Shown here: one piece after another, positions 55,729 through 64,000 of the stretch
Position numbering within the stretch: position 1 is the stretch's first letter
Layout: each line of letters opens with the position of its first letter
DNA from: Synergistaceae bacterium
GTDB taxonomy: Bacteria; Synergistota; Synergistia; Synergistales; Aminithiophilaceae
Assembly: GCA_016756725.1 (NCBI GenBank)
Contig: JAESII010000007.1
Location: 124,001-188,000 of the forward strand
Length of the DNA: 64,000 nt
Direction of reading: 5' to 3'
Notes under the pieces: model-generated
Told to the model about the DNA's origin: nothing
Databases searched by the model: none
The model's input: the letters and a program-made list of their open reading frames with translations, nothing else
Translations under genes and position numbers: made by a program

Positions 55729-56539
55729 CCTTGCGCCGTTTCCACCCTCCAGGGCCTCCCGGGCCTCACCGTCGACGCCGGCAGCGTCAAGCATCGCGTC
55801 GTAGCGGTGACGGCCGAGGATGGGGAAATCCGTTCCCAGGAGAATCTTGTTCCTCACTCCGGCAGCCAGGGCTGAGGAAAAGACGGGAGCCCCATAGAGG
55901 AAGGGCGTCGCCGCCGTATCGTACCAGGCGTTGCGCAGAATCCGGGCCATTTCGGGCATGAGCTCGTAGAGCCAGAGCCCCCCGCCCCAGTGGGCGAAGA
56001 TGACGACGGCTTCAGGGTGGTTGGCGCAGAACTGGGCCGCCTCCCTGGGACCGACGTCGCCTTTGCCGGGATAATCGTGGCCCACGGGCTCGGCCGTGTG
56101 GATCAGCAGGAAGAGCCCCGCCTCATGGCAGGCGCCGACGAGGCGCCAAGTCTGGCGGAGGTCGGTCAGGTCCACCCCCTGGCCCTGGGGAAAGATTTCA
56201 CCGACGCCGATGAGGCCGGCCTCGCGGCAGCGGACGATCTCCGCTTCAGCGCCGGGCGCCAGAGGGGGGACGACGGCGAGCCCCTGCAGACGGCCCTCCG
56301 ACCGGGCGACGGCGTCGATGACGTAGTCGTTCTGAGCACGACAGAGACCGATGTCGGAAAAGGCGAAGCCGCAGATCCAGGACTGATCGACGCCGTCGGC
56401 CTCCATGGCCGCGAGGACGTCGTCGGCCTCGGCCCAGCGGTGGACCTTTCCCGAGGCGAGCCTGCCGAAATAGGGTTCGACGCGGGCCACCTCCCTCCAG
56501 GTCGCGATCAGCTCAGGGGAGTAGACGTGAACATGGGTA

Positions 56540-57229
56540 TCAAGGCGCCGTGCCATGGTGCTCCTCCTTCCAGATGGCCCTGCGGGCCGTCACAAGGCCA
56601 TGGGCCTGACGGGTAGGCTCGGGCAGACGGTAGCGGCTGCAGCAGTCCAGAACGATCCGGGGAGCGCTCTCGAGGCTCACCTTGTGACCGGGACTGACAA
56701 AAAGCGGTTTGATGGCCTCGCGGCTTCTCAGGACTGTGCCGACCTGCTCTCCCCGGAAGAAGAGCGGGCTTGTGTCCCCGCGGTGGAGCCCCGGCTCGTC
56801 GAAGTCGCCGCAGAGGCGGCTTTTGGCAACGCCGATCGTCGCCAGTCCGGTGACGACACCCAGATGGGCAGCCAGTCCGAGACGGCGGGGGTGAGCGATA
56901 CCGGCGCCGTCGACGAGGACGATATCGGGGCTTTTTCTCAGCCCCCTGATCGCCTCCAGCAGGAGAGGCAGCTCCCTGAAGGAGAGCAATCCCGGGACGT
57001 AGGGGAAGGGCACCGGGCCCTCCGCGACGGATTCCTCCACTTTTTCCCAGAAGCCGAAACGGAGGACCACGGCGGCGGCAATCATCCGCCCGCCCTTGCG
57101 CCGTCCTGAATAGGAGCAGTCCATCCCGCAGACTCGTTCCAGTCCTTCCGGAAAGGAATCGACGAGGAGAACCTGCCGGGCGAGGTCACGCTGAAGGGCT
57201 CTTGCCTCGACTGTGGTGATCACGCTCAT
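56540..57229 (-). CDS. nfi: endonuclease V
   Basis: A 229-residue DNA/RNA repair enzyme that nicks near deaminated bases such as inosine. Family motifs: GMDCSYSG (metal aspartate), PYVPGLLSFRELP, LVDGAGIAHPRRLGLAAHLG, GVAKSRLCG and SPGHKVSLE. The ATG at 57229 (MSVITTVEARALQ) with GGGGAAAG upstream is preferred over the track's start. It sits directly downstream of the rplL terminator, where rpoB normally lies. Confidence 0.95.
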   Translation of the reverse strand: MSVITTVEARALQRDLARQVLLVDSFPEGLERVCGMDCSYSGRRKGGRMIAAAVVLRFGFWEKVEESVAEGPVPFPYVPGLLSFRELPLLLEAIRGLRKSPDIVLVDGAGIAHPRRLGLAAHLGVVTGLATIGVAKSRLCGDFDEPGLHRGDTSPLFFRGEQVGTVLRSREAIKPLFVSPGHKVSLESAPRIVLDCCSRYRLPEPTRQAHGLVTARRAIWKEEHHGTAP

Positions 57230-57260
57230 CGTCTTTCCCCCTTTACCCTGACTATACAAG

Positions 57261-57306
57261 AATAAAAGAGGAGCGGCACCCCTTAGGGTGCCGCTCCTCT
57301 TTTATT
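57261..57306 (-). terminator. strong terminator after rplL
   Basis: Perfect 21-base arms around CTTA with terminal TTTTATT on the minus strand, ten bases after the rplL stop. It isolates the ribosomal operon from nfi. Confidence 0.9.
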
Positions 57307-57315
57307 CATTTGGAG

Positions 57316-57693
57316 CTACTTCATCTCGACTTCGGCGCCAGCCTCTTCGAGCTTTTTCTTGATGTCCTCGGCCTCGGCCTTCTCGACGCCTTCCTTGATG
57401 GCCTTGGGGGCATTGTCGACAAGGTCCTTGGCATCCTTGAGGCCCAGTCCAGTGAGCTCGCGGACGACCTTGATGACGCCGATCTTGTTGGCGCCGGGAC
57501 CCTTGAGGATGACGTCGAACTCGGTCTGCTCCTCCACCTCGGCGGCGGGGGCGGCGCCGCCCATCATCATGGGCATGGCAGCCATGGGAGCAGCGGCGGA
57601 GACGCCAAAACGCTCCTCAAGCTCTTTGACGAGCTCGGAGAGCTCGAGAACGGACATTTCTTCGATAGCCTTGATGAGATCTTCACGGGTCAT
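57316..57693 (-). CDS. rplL: 50S ribosomal protein L7/L12
   Basis: A 125-residue stalk protein: N-terminal dimerisation helices ([19 protein letters not shown]), alanine-rich hinge, and C-terminal domain ([36 protein letters not shown]) that binds translation factors. It follows rplJ and is the last gene before the terminator; rpoBC does not follow. Confidence 0.98.
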   Translation of the reverse strand: MTREDLIKAIEEMSVLELSELVKELEERFGVSAAAPMAAMPMMMGGAAPAAEVEEQTEFDVILKGPGANKIGVIKVVRELTGLGLKDAKDLVDNAPKAIKEGVEKAEAEDIKKKLEEAGAEVEMK

Positions 57694-57770
57694 GATGTTT
57701 CCTCCTTAAAAGTGATCCTTTTGGGTTTCAGGAGGCCTTCAGGCACTCCAGGGGAACAATGGCGCGCCTC

Positions 57771-58298
57771 TTAGGCGGCCTCCTTCTTTTCCTTGATCTG
57801 GTTGAGACAGGTGACGAGGCCGCGGGAAGGACCGGAAAGAACGGTGACGAGACCGCGGAGAGGAGCGGCGATGGTCCCGACGACCTGAGCGAGAAGGACT
57901 TCGCGGGGCGGCAGGTCGGCCAGGGCCGTGACGCTTGCCTTGTCGAGGATGCTCTGTCCCAGGACGCCGCCCTTGATGACGAGCTTCTCGTTGCCCTTTT
58001 CCTTGGTAAAATCGTTGAGAGCCTTCGCGACGGCGGGAGCATTCTCGTAGGCGAAGCTGAAGATGTTAGGTCCCGTCATGAGCGACTCCGGAACGGGAAG
58101 ACCCGCCTCAGTGAGGGCGATGGTCATCAGGGTGTTTCTGGAGACCTTCATCTCACCACCGGCCTCACGGACCTTGGCGCGGATCTGGGTCATCTGGGCC
58201 ACGGTGAGACCGCGGTACTCACAGACGAAGACGGCCTCGGAGCGCTGCAGTTTCTCCAGATGGTCGGCTACCTGCTGTTTTCTGAACTCTGTCGGCAT
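57771..58298 (-). CDS. rplJ: 50S ribosomal protein L10
   Basis: A 175-residue base of the L7/L12 stalk and repressor of its own mRNA. Recognisable regions: FVCEYRGLTVAQMTQIRAKVREAGGEMKV, NTLMTIAL, and LAQVVGTIAAPLRGLVTVL. It is preceded by an L10-type leader with an attenuator. GGGGG before ATG acts as ribosome site. Confidence 0.98.
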   Translation of the reverse strand: MPTEFRKQQVADHLEKLQRSEAVFVCEYRGLTVAQMTQIRAKVREAGGEMKVSRNTLMTIALTEAGLPVPESLMTGPNIFSFAYENAPAVAKALNDFTKEKGNEKLVIKGGVLGQSILDKASVTALADLPPREVLLAQVVGTIAAPLRGLVTVLSGPSRGLVTCLNQIKEKKEAA

Positions 58299-58312
58299 GA
58301 ATTCACCCCCTT

Positions 58313-58455
58313 AAAGAAAATGTCTCCCGGGCTCGCGCCCAGGAGACATCGTGCCTTAAGCCCCGACAGGGGCGAATGATCCGGCGAGGACGTTCCTGGA
58401 CCTCGGCGGGATGATTAAGCGCACGGACGCGCCCCCGCTGTCTTAAGCCCTGGAA
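58313..58455 (-). promoter_or_regulatory. ribosomal protein L10 leader (rplJL autoregulation)
   Basis: The minus strand contains the conserved L10-leader blocks AAGACAGCGG, TTAATCATCCCGCCGAGG and GGCTTAAG around paired arms. The L10(L12)4 complex binds this RNA to repress rplJL. It ends in a terminator-like stem. Borders are approximate. Confidence 0.8.
58320..58349 (-). terminator. attenuator stem within the L10 leader
   Basis: ATGTCTCC(T)GGGC ... GCCC(G)GGAGACAT with a short loop, followed by TTTCTTT on the minus strand, 20 bases before rplJ. Confidence 0.75.
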
Positions 58456-58492
58456 GTGAAACGCTATGGGATTGTATCAGCAAGGATGTCGC

Positions 58493-59197
58493 TTAGGCGA
58501 TGTCCTTCTGAGCCTGGCCAGCGTCGATGCGGATTCCGACGCCCATGGATGTGGAGACGGTAAGACTCTTGACGTAGGTCCCCTTGACGGCAGCGGGCCG
58601 GGCCTTCACGATGGCTCCGAGGAGGGCCTTGACGTTCTCGAAGAGCTGACTCGACTCGAAGGAGGCCTTGCCGACGGAGTTATGGACGATGCCGAACTTG
58701 TCGACGCGGAATTCGACGCGACCGGCCTTGATCTCCTTGACGGCTCCGGCCACATCGTCGGTGACGGTGTTCGCCTTGGCGCTGGGCATCATGCCCCGGG
58801 GGCCGAGGATCTTGCCGAGACGACCGACGACGCGCATCATGTCCGGCGTGGCGATGACGGCATCAAAATCGAGCCAGCCGCCCTGAATCTTCTGGACCAT
58901 GTCCTCGCCGCCGACGAAATCAGCACCGGCCTCTTCGGCTTCCTTGATCTTCTCACCGTCGGTGATGACGAGAACGCGCTTGACGACGCCCGTGCCGTGG
59001 GGAAGAGCGACGGTACTGCGGACCTGCTGGTCGGCATGGCGCGGGTCGACGCCGAGACGGATATGGAGCTCGACGCTCTCGTCGAACTTGGCCGTCGCCG
59101 TCTCCTTGGCAAGGTCAAGGGCCTCCTGGAGGCCGTAGAGCTTGTCGCGGTCGATTTTCTTCGTCAGTTCCTGGTAACGCTTGCTCTTCTTGGGCAT
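58493..59197 (-). CDS. rplA: 50S ribosomal protein L1
   Basis: A 234-residue L1-stalk protein with [25 protein letters not shown] near the start, [20 protein letters not shown], and [25 protein letters not shown]. It also represses the rplKA message in many bacteria. It follows rplK by 68 bases. Confidence 0.98.
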   Translation of the reverse strand: MPKKSKRYQELTKKIDRDKLYGLQEALDLAKETATAKFDESVELHIRLGVDPRHADQQVRSTVALPHGTGVVKRVLVITDGEKIKEAEEAGADFVGGEDMVQKIQGGWLDFDAVIATPDMMRVVGRLGKILGPRGMMPSAKANTVTDDVAGAVKEIKAGRVEFRVDKFGIVHNSVGKASFESSQLFENVKALLGAIVKARPAAVKGTYVKSLTVSTSMGVGIRIDAGQAQKDIA

Positions 59198-59265
59198 TTT
59201 CCTTACCTCCTGTGGTCCGAGCGGGACCCGAAAGAGCCCCTTCCACGGTCTGTGCTCCGCCGGAG

Positions 59266-59691
59266 CTAGCCTTCGACGGTGATCCCCATCGAACGGGCCG
59301 TGCCTTTGATCATCATCATGGCCGCGTCGATATCGTTGGCGTTGAGGTCGGCCATCTTGAGCTGGGCGATCTCGCGCACCTGAGCCTCACTGACCTTGGC
59401 GACCTTCACCTTGTTCGGTTCTGCCGAAGCCCTCTCGACGCCGGCGGCCTTCTTGAGGAGGACGCTGGCCGGGGGAGTCTTCATGATGAAGGTGAAGCTT
59501 CGATCGGCGTAGACGGTGATGACGACGGGGATGATCATCCCCGGCTGATCCGACGTCTTGGCATTGAACTGCTTACAGAACTCCATGATATTGACGCCGT
59601 GCTGACCGAGAGCCGGTCCCACGGGGGGAGCCGGCGTCGCCTTGCCTGCCGGCAGTTGCAGCTTGATCTGACCGATGACCTTTTTTGCCAT
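59266..59691 (-). CDS. rplK: 50S ribosomal protein L11
   Basis: A 141-residue protein of the GTPase-associated centre: [52 protein letters not shown] and the RNA-binding C-terminal domain ending [16 protein letters not shown] precedes the start. Confidence 0.98.
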   Translation of the reverse strand: MAKKVIGQIKLQLPAGKATPAPPVGPALGQHGVNIMEFCKQFNAKTSDQPGMIIPVVITVYADRSFTFIMKTPPASVLLKKAAGVERASAEPNKVKVAKVSEAQVREIAQLKMADLNANDIDAAMMMIKGTARSMGITVEG

Positions 59692-59720
59692 TCGCTGTGG
59701 TCCCTCCTAAAGCACACAGA

Positions 59721-59741
59721 GCGCGGATAAAGGATCCGCGC
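59721..59741 (-). promoter_or_regulatory. hairpin in the rplK leader
   Basis: GCGCGGAT-(5)-ATCCGCGC in the nusG-rplK gap. It could be part of the L1 binding site, but this is a positional guess. Confidence 0.4.
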
Positions 59742-59757
59742 GAAGCGATGTATGGGA

Positions 59758-60318
59758 TTAGAGCTTTTCCAGCTCCGTATAGTCCGTTTCGACGATAGTC
59801 TCACGGCCGAAGACGGTGACGGAGAACTTGACCTTCCCCTTGTCGGAGAGGACCTCCACCACGGGACCGACCTGGCCCTCGAAGGGACCGGACTTGACCC
59901 GGACCGTATCGCCGGGTTTGACGTCGATTTCGACCTTGGGCTTGACCTGATCCTGCTGGACCTTGCCCAGAATCTCGTTCACCTCACGCTCCGTCAGGGG
60001 GATGGGGTGGTTGCCGGCTCCGACGAAGCCGGTCACGCCCGGAGTGTGGCGAACGACATACCAGGACTGGTCGTCGAGGATCATCTCCACAAGGACATAG
60101 CTCGGAAAGACCTTGCGCTTGGTCCGCTTGGTCTTTCCCTCCTTGACGGAGACCTTTTCCTCCACGGGTACCAGGACGTTGAAGATGCGGTCCTCCATGC
60201 CCATCGTGGCGATGCGCTGCTCCAGATTAGCCATGACCTTGTTCTCATAACCGGAATAGGTCTGGATGATGTACCAGTGCCGATCGGGCGAATGGGCGCC
60301 CATCTTCTGAAGGACCAT
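59758..60318 (-). CDS. nusG: transcription termination/antitermination factor NusG
   Basis: A 186-residue NusG. NGN domain: HWYIIQTYSGYENKVMANLEQRI, SYVLVEMILDDQSWYVVRHTPGVTGFVG. KOW domain: GDTVRVKSGPFEGQVGPVVEV. It is downstream of secE, separated by a terminator-like hairpin. Confidence 0.98.
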   Translation of the reverse strand: MVLQKMGAHSPDRHWYIIQTYSGYENKVMANLEQRIATMGMEDRIFNVLVPVEEKVSVKEGKTKRTKRKVFPSYVLVEMILDDQSWYVVRHTPGVTGFVGAGNHPIPLTEREVNEILGKVQQDQVKPKVEIDVKPGDTVRVKSGPFEGQVGPVVEVLSDKGKVKFSVTVFGRETIVETDYTELEKL

Positions 60319-60361
60319 GGGGTCCCCTCACCTCCCCCGCCGACCCTGTAAGGTCTAACGC

Positions 60362-60388
60362 AAAAAAAAGCGGCCTTGCCGGCCGCTT
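60362..60388 (-). terminator. intrinsic terminator between secE and nusG
   Basis: AAGCGGCC-GGCAA-GGCCGCTT followed by an eight-T run on the minus strand, directly after the secE stop. Either it is leaky or nusG has another promoter. Confidence 0.85.
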
Positions 60389-60390
60389 GA

Positions 60391-60573
60391 TTACCGAACC
60401 AGGCTGGAGAATACCGCGGTGAGCAGGACGTCTACAACCCCAAGGTAGGCGGCCACCATGAAGGTGACGGCGATTACGACGAGCGTAGAGTACCATACCT
60501 GCTGCCGGCCGGGCCATGTGACTTTTTTAAGTTCAGCCTTCGCCTCGCGGACGAAGTCGAGGATCTTTTTCAC
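60391..60573 (-). CDS. secE: preprotein translocase subunit SecE
   Basis: A 60-residue single-helix SecE: amphipathic FVREAKAELKKVTWPGRQQV and a membrane helix ending VDVLLTAVFSSLVR. It stabilises SecY. It sits between tRNA-Trp and nusG. Confidence 0.96.
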   Translation of the reverse strand: MKKILDFVREAKAELKKVTWPGRQQVWYSTLVVIAVTFMVAAYLGVVDVLLTAVFSSLVR

Positions 60574-60619
60574 AACCTCGGCCCCCCGTCTTTTCTTGAT
60601 GCGTCTGAGCCAAATAAAA

Positions 60620-60697
60620 TGGCAGGCCCGGCAGGATTCGAACCTGCAACCCTCGCATTTGGAGTGCGATGCTCTAGCCAGTTAGAGCTACGGACCT
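60620..60697 (-). tRNA. tRNA-Trp (CCA)
   Basis: 78 bases with encoded 3' CCA; acceptor AGGTCCG/CGGGCCT; anticodon loop CTCCAAA gives CCA. Located between rpmG and secE, as in many bacteria. Confidence 0.96.
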
Positions 60698-60718
60698 GCG
60701 CGCAGAGGATATTCTACC

Positions 60719-60868
60719 CTATTTCGTTTCCTTGTGCAAGGTGTGTTTGCCGCACCACTTGCAGAACTTGTTCTTCTCGAGCTTCTTCTGCTGCTTCCGC
60801 TTGTTGACGGTGGTGACATAGTTGCGGCGCTTGCACTCCGTGCACTGGAGTCCGACCGTATCTGCCAT
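60719..60868 (-). CDS. rpmG: 50S ribosomal protein L33
   Basis: Only 49 residues, so missed by the ORF track in the right frame: [20 protein letters not shown]... ending [14 protein letters not shown]. The CxxC...CxxC pair is the zinc-ribbon form of L33. It lies 21 bases after tuf. Confidence 0.95.
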   Translation of the reverse strand: MADTVGLQCTECKRRNYVTTVNKRKQQKKLEKNKFCKWCGKHTLHKETK

Positions 60869-60889
60869 TGAGTTCGCTCCGATCCTGTC

Positions 60890-62089
<1,200 letters not shown>

Positions 62090-62144
62090 CTTCTAGGAGA
62101 CCTCCTCGAAATGATATTTCCAGCTATAAAAGTGCACCCAAAAT

Positions 62145-62181
62145 GGAGCCTTTCGGCTCCGATCGTCCGAGGGAAATTGTA
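62145..62181 (-). promoter_or_regulatory. tuf promoter -10 and leader hairpin
   Basis: Extended -10 TGGTACAAT on the minus strand (62176-62184 region), about 85 bases before tuf. Downstream, GGAGCC-GAAA-GGCTCC followed by ATTTTGG forms a leader hairpin. Confidence 0.5.
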
Positions 62182-62358
62182 CCACGAAGAAGCCGAACCA
62201 TGTATCACCCCAACGGAACGGGTCGGACCAGCGGAAAGGGTCACGACAGAAAGGGCCGCGGGATCGTGCATCGGCCTGGAAGTAGAAGATACGCCATGAA
62301 GGCGAGAAGCGTCAAGGGGCGGGGCAAAAGCCGGACCCCGGACAGCCCCACTCGCCCC

Positions 62359-62823
62359 CTAGTCCAGGTGACGCTTTATTTCATCCCTCGCCCGCCTTCG
62401 GGAAATCTCGTCAGCCACGACCTGCGGAACGCAGCGCTTGCCGACGGGGTTGAAGTAGGTCCCCAGCGATTTGAGGACCACAAGCCCCACGGGGATACCC
62501 ACTACAGACAGGATCAGCCCAAGGGCCTGAAAGAGAGCGATCAGGCTCAGCAGAAGGCCCAGGGGAAGGTAGAGAATCCGGATCACCGTCGCATAGGCCT
62601 GCCAGAGCCGGTTCTGCGGCGGAGGAAGGTCAGAGCGTCTCACCATGGCGCGGCTGTAGGGGACGAAAAGAAACTTGCCGTATTCCATGAGCCCCAGACC
62701 GATGGGCGAGGCGACAACGGTCAGGGTCAAAAGAAGGCCGCAGAGATAGACGACAAAGGCGTTGACGAAACCGAGGAAGGGAAAGTGCCAAAGGATGTTC
62801 CCCAAAAACCGTAGGATGTCCAT
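62359..62823 (-). CDS. YccF-family inner membrane protein
   Basis: A 154-residue membrane protein with two copies of the YccF pattern: GNILWHFPFLGFVNAFVVYLCGLLLTLTVVASPIGLGLMEYGKF, then a weaker LGLLLSLIALFQALGLILSVVGIPVG. YccF proteins have unknown function. The C-terminal tail is charged. It lies between the LUD pseudogene and tuf. Confidence 0.88.
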   Translation of the reverse strand: MDILRFLGNILWHFPFLGFVNAFVVYLCGLLLTLTVVASPIGLGLMEYGKFLFVPYSRAMVRRSDLPPPQNRLWQAYATVIRILYLPLGLLLSLIALFQALGLILSVVGIPVGLVVLKSLGTYFNPVGKRCVPQVVADEISRRRARDEIKRHLD

Positions 62824-62836
62824 GATCGATCCACCT

Positions 62837-63393
62837 TTAGATTATCTCCAATCTCTTCCCTGCCGAAGGGGCCTTGAGGCCCAGATCCTCTCCGATGATC
62901 ACCACTCCCATCTCGAGGAAACGCATCCTGCGGTGATGGATGATCGCGGCGCAGCAGATCCGGTCCGGACGGTTGCCGTCATGGCAGCGATCCTGCCTGA
63001 CGGCACAGGGCGGCGTCCTGTAGCTGTTGCGCGCTGCATTCCTCGGCGCCGCCACATGCCGCGCCCTCCGTCGGGCCTCTGCGAGGCTGGCCTTGATGCT
63101 GTTCCGGCCCACGACAAGATAGACTTTATCGTGACCGAAAAGGGAACCGGCGACGGCGTTGCCCGAAAAGCCTGACCGGCGGCGGGATGCATGGGATCGA
63201 CGACGGCGTTGTGTGTCGTCAGCAGATCCTAGGGCCTCATGGACTTGAGCGTCTCCGAGTCGCCGAAACCCACGGTCTTGCCGTCGACTTGGCGATTCCG
63301 GTAGGCTTCGGCCTCCTGGGCCGTCTGAAAAGAGGAGACCCCGTACCCTTTAGAGACCGAGGCACGGGCCATCTTGTGCAGGTGCAGGTCCAT
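62837..63393 (-). pseudogene. decayed LUD-domain (DUF162) lactate-utilisation-type protein
   Basis: Three pieces of one LUD protein. ATG at 63393 (after AAGGAG) gives 54 residues with FQTAQEAEAYRNRQVDGKTV then GFGDSETLKSM, ended by TAG (63229-63231). The same frame continues DLLTTHNAVVDPMHPAAGQAF. After a deletion and frameshift comes NAVAGSLFGHDKVYLVVGRN, later VAAPRNAARN, PPCA, RICC and VVIIGEDLGL. About 35 residues are missing. LUD proteins are involved in lactate and related oxidation. Confidence 0.85.
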
Positions 63394-63542
63394 GTTCCTT
63401 CTCCTTCCTCATGTCAGGACATCACCGAAGGGTCCTCCGAAACGGGAGTGCCCCTTCAACGCCTGCACGATCCCGGGAGAGCGTTTCGGGCCTTCGCCGG
63501 GAAGGTCGGGAGCGACCGCAAGAACCTGGACCCGCGAAAAGC

Positions 63543-63576
63543 GCGAGGCCCCAGACGGAATTGTCCGGGGCCTCGC
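63543..63576 (-). terminator. terminator of the tRNA-Thr/Tyr/Thr unit
   Basis: Ten-base arms GCGAGGCCCC/GGGGCCTCGC and a short TTTT on the minus strand, seven bases after tRNA-Thr(GGT). Confidence 0.65.
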
Positions 63577-63582
63577 TATTAC

Positions 63583-63658
63583 TGGAGCCGACTTCCGGAC
63601 TCGAACCGGAGACCCCATCCTTACCATGGATGTGCTCTACCTACTGAGCTAAGTCGGC
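63583..63658 (-). tRNA. tRNA-Thr (GGT)
   Basis: 76 bases with CCA; acceptor GCCGACT/AGTCGGC; anticodon loop ATGGTAA gives GGT. Confidence 0.97.
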
Positions 63659-63671
63659 CTGTGTTCAAAAA

Positions 63672-63757
63672 TGGTGGTGGGAGTAGGATTTGAACCTACG
63701 TAGGCGCTAGCCGGCAGATTTACAGTCTGCTGCCTTTGACCACTCGGCCATCCCACC
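63672..63757 (-). tRNA. tRNA-Tyr (GTA)
   Basis: 86 bases with CCA and the long variable arm of Tyr tRNAs; acceptor GGTGGGA/TCCCACC; anticodon loop CTGTAAA gives GTA. Confidence 0.97.
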
Positions 63758-63816
63758 ACGTTTGGCGCTGCCTTGTCCCCTAGGGCGTGAAACGTTGCCG
63801 TTACTGGACTCGTGGT

Positions 63817-63845
63817 ATGTTACCCCAGAATGCTCCCACTGTCAA
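63817..63845 (-). promoter_or_regulatory. promoter before tRNA-Tyr
   Basis: Minus strand TTGACA, 17 bases, TAACAT, between tRNA-Thr(TGT) and tRNA-Tyr. Confidence 0.65.
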
Positions 63846-63874
63846 CAGCTTCGACGGAAAAGCCCGGAAGACGA

Positions 63875-63950
63875 TGGAGCCGGCGGCCGGACTCGAACCG
63901 GCGACCTGCTGATTACAAGTCAGCTGCTCTACCAGCTGAGCTACACCGGC
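63875..63950 (-). tRNA. tRNA-Thr (TGT)
   Basis: 76 bases with CCA; acceptor GCCGGTG/CGCCGGC; anticodon loop CTTGTAA gives TGT. Confidence 0.97.
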
Positions 63951-63963
63951 TTGGCGCTCCCGT

Positions 63964-63991
63964 ATTATAGCGTAACGTCCGGGGCCGTCAA
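63964..63991 (-). promoter_or_regulatory. promoter of tRNA-Thr (TGT)
   Basis: Minus strand TTGACG, 16 bases, perfect TATAAT, 14 bases before the tRNA. Confidence 0.75.
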
Positions 63992-64000
63992 CGAAGCTTC

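Overview
The window looks like a chromosome segment of an anaerobic, high-GC, amino-acid-fermenting bacterium, most likely a member of the Synergistota. This is inference from content: pyruvate:ferredoxin oxidoreductase, a selenocysteine-containing Stickland-type reductase component B (grdE-grdB), a complete bacterial V/A-type ATPase, an Mrp-type antiporter, class I hydroxylamine reductase (Hcp), a double-cubane/2-hydroxyacyl-CoA-dehydratase-like pair, and a decayed FadL-type outer-membrane protein that points to a diderm envelope. No phage, transposase, integrase or CRISPR array was seen. Genes lie on both strands, and most converging gene pairs are separated by a long, near-perfect inverted repeat.

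Layout. 0.1-6 kb: APC transporter, nitroreductase, nifJ. 6.1-14.7 kb (minus): nine-gene V/A-ATPase operon in the unusual order D-G/H-C-I-K-F-E-A-B. 14.8-21.3 kb (plus): EamA transporter with an apparent CTG start, a second nitroreductase, a frameshifted rubrerythrin-like gene, then an Rrf2-ferredoxin-Hcp-cupin redox/nitrosative-stress cluster and a DUF2156 protein. 21.3-25.2 kb (minus): membrane protein, GNAT acetyltransferase, grdB (in-frame UGA) and grdE. 25.4-28.1 kb (plus): CdaR/PucR-type regulator overlapping a FetAB-like ABC pair. 28.1-32 kb (minus): saccharopine-dehydrogenase-like enzyme, NhaC antiporter, GntR regulator. 32-40.7 kb: MFS transporter, tag, Usp, PfpI, unknown protein, threonine dehydratase, BaiN-like flavoprotein, PLP decarboxylase. 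40.8-44.6 kb (minus): seven-gene Mrp module without a large MrpA. 44.6-47.3 kb: FadL pseudogene, amidohydrolase, YbjN-like protein, two tRNAs. 47.7-52.5 kb (plus): BadF-type activator, HgdB-like dehydratase/double-cubane protein and a sugar-type ABC importer behind one clear promoter and operator-like palindrome. This is the best candidate here for an incompletely described system. 53-57 kb: four tRNAs, glgB, amidohydrolase, endonuclease V. 57.3-64 kb (minus): an ancient translation cluster tRNA-Thr/Tyr/Thr - (LUD pseudogene, yccF) - tuf - rpmG - tRNA-Trp - secE - nusG - rplK - rplA - L10 leader - rplJ - rplL. It ends in a strong terminator with no rpoBC after it.

How it fits together. NifJ would oxidise pyruvate from amino-acid breakdown. 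The Grd component B would feed acetyl-phosphate formation with proteins A and C encoded elsewhere. The V-ATPase, Mrp and NhaC systems would manage Na+/H+ gradients. Hcp, rubrerythrin and the nitroreductases protect an anaerobe from oxygen and nitrogen stress. All functional statements are family-level inferences from the translated sequence. No database search was run.
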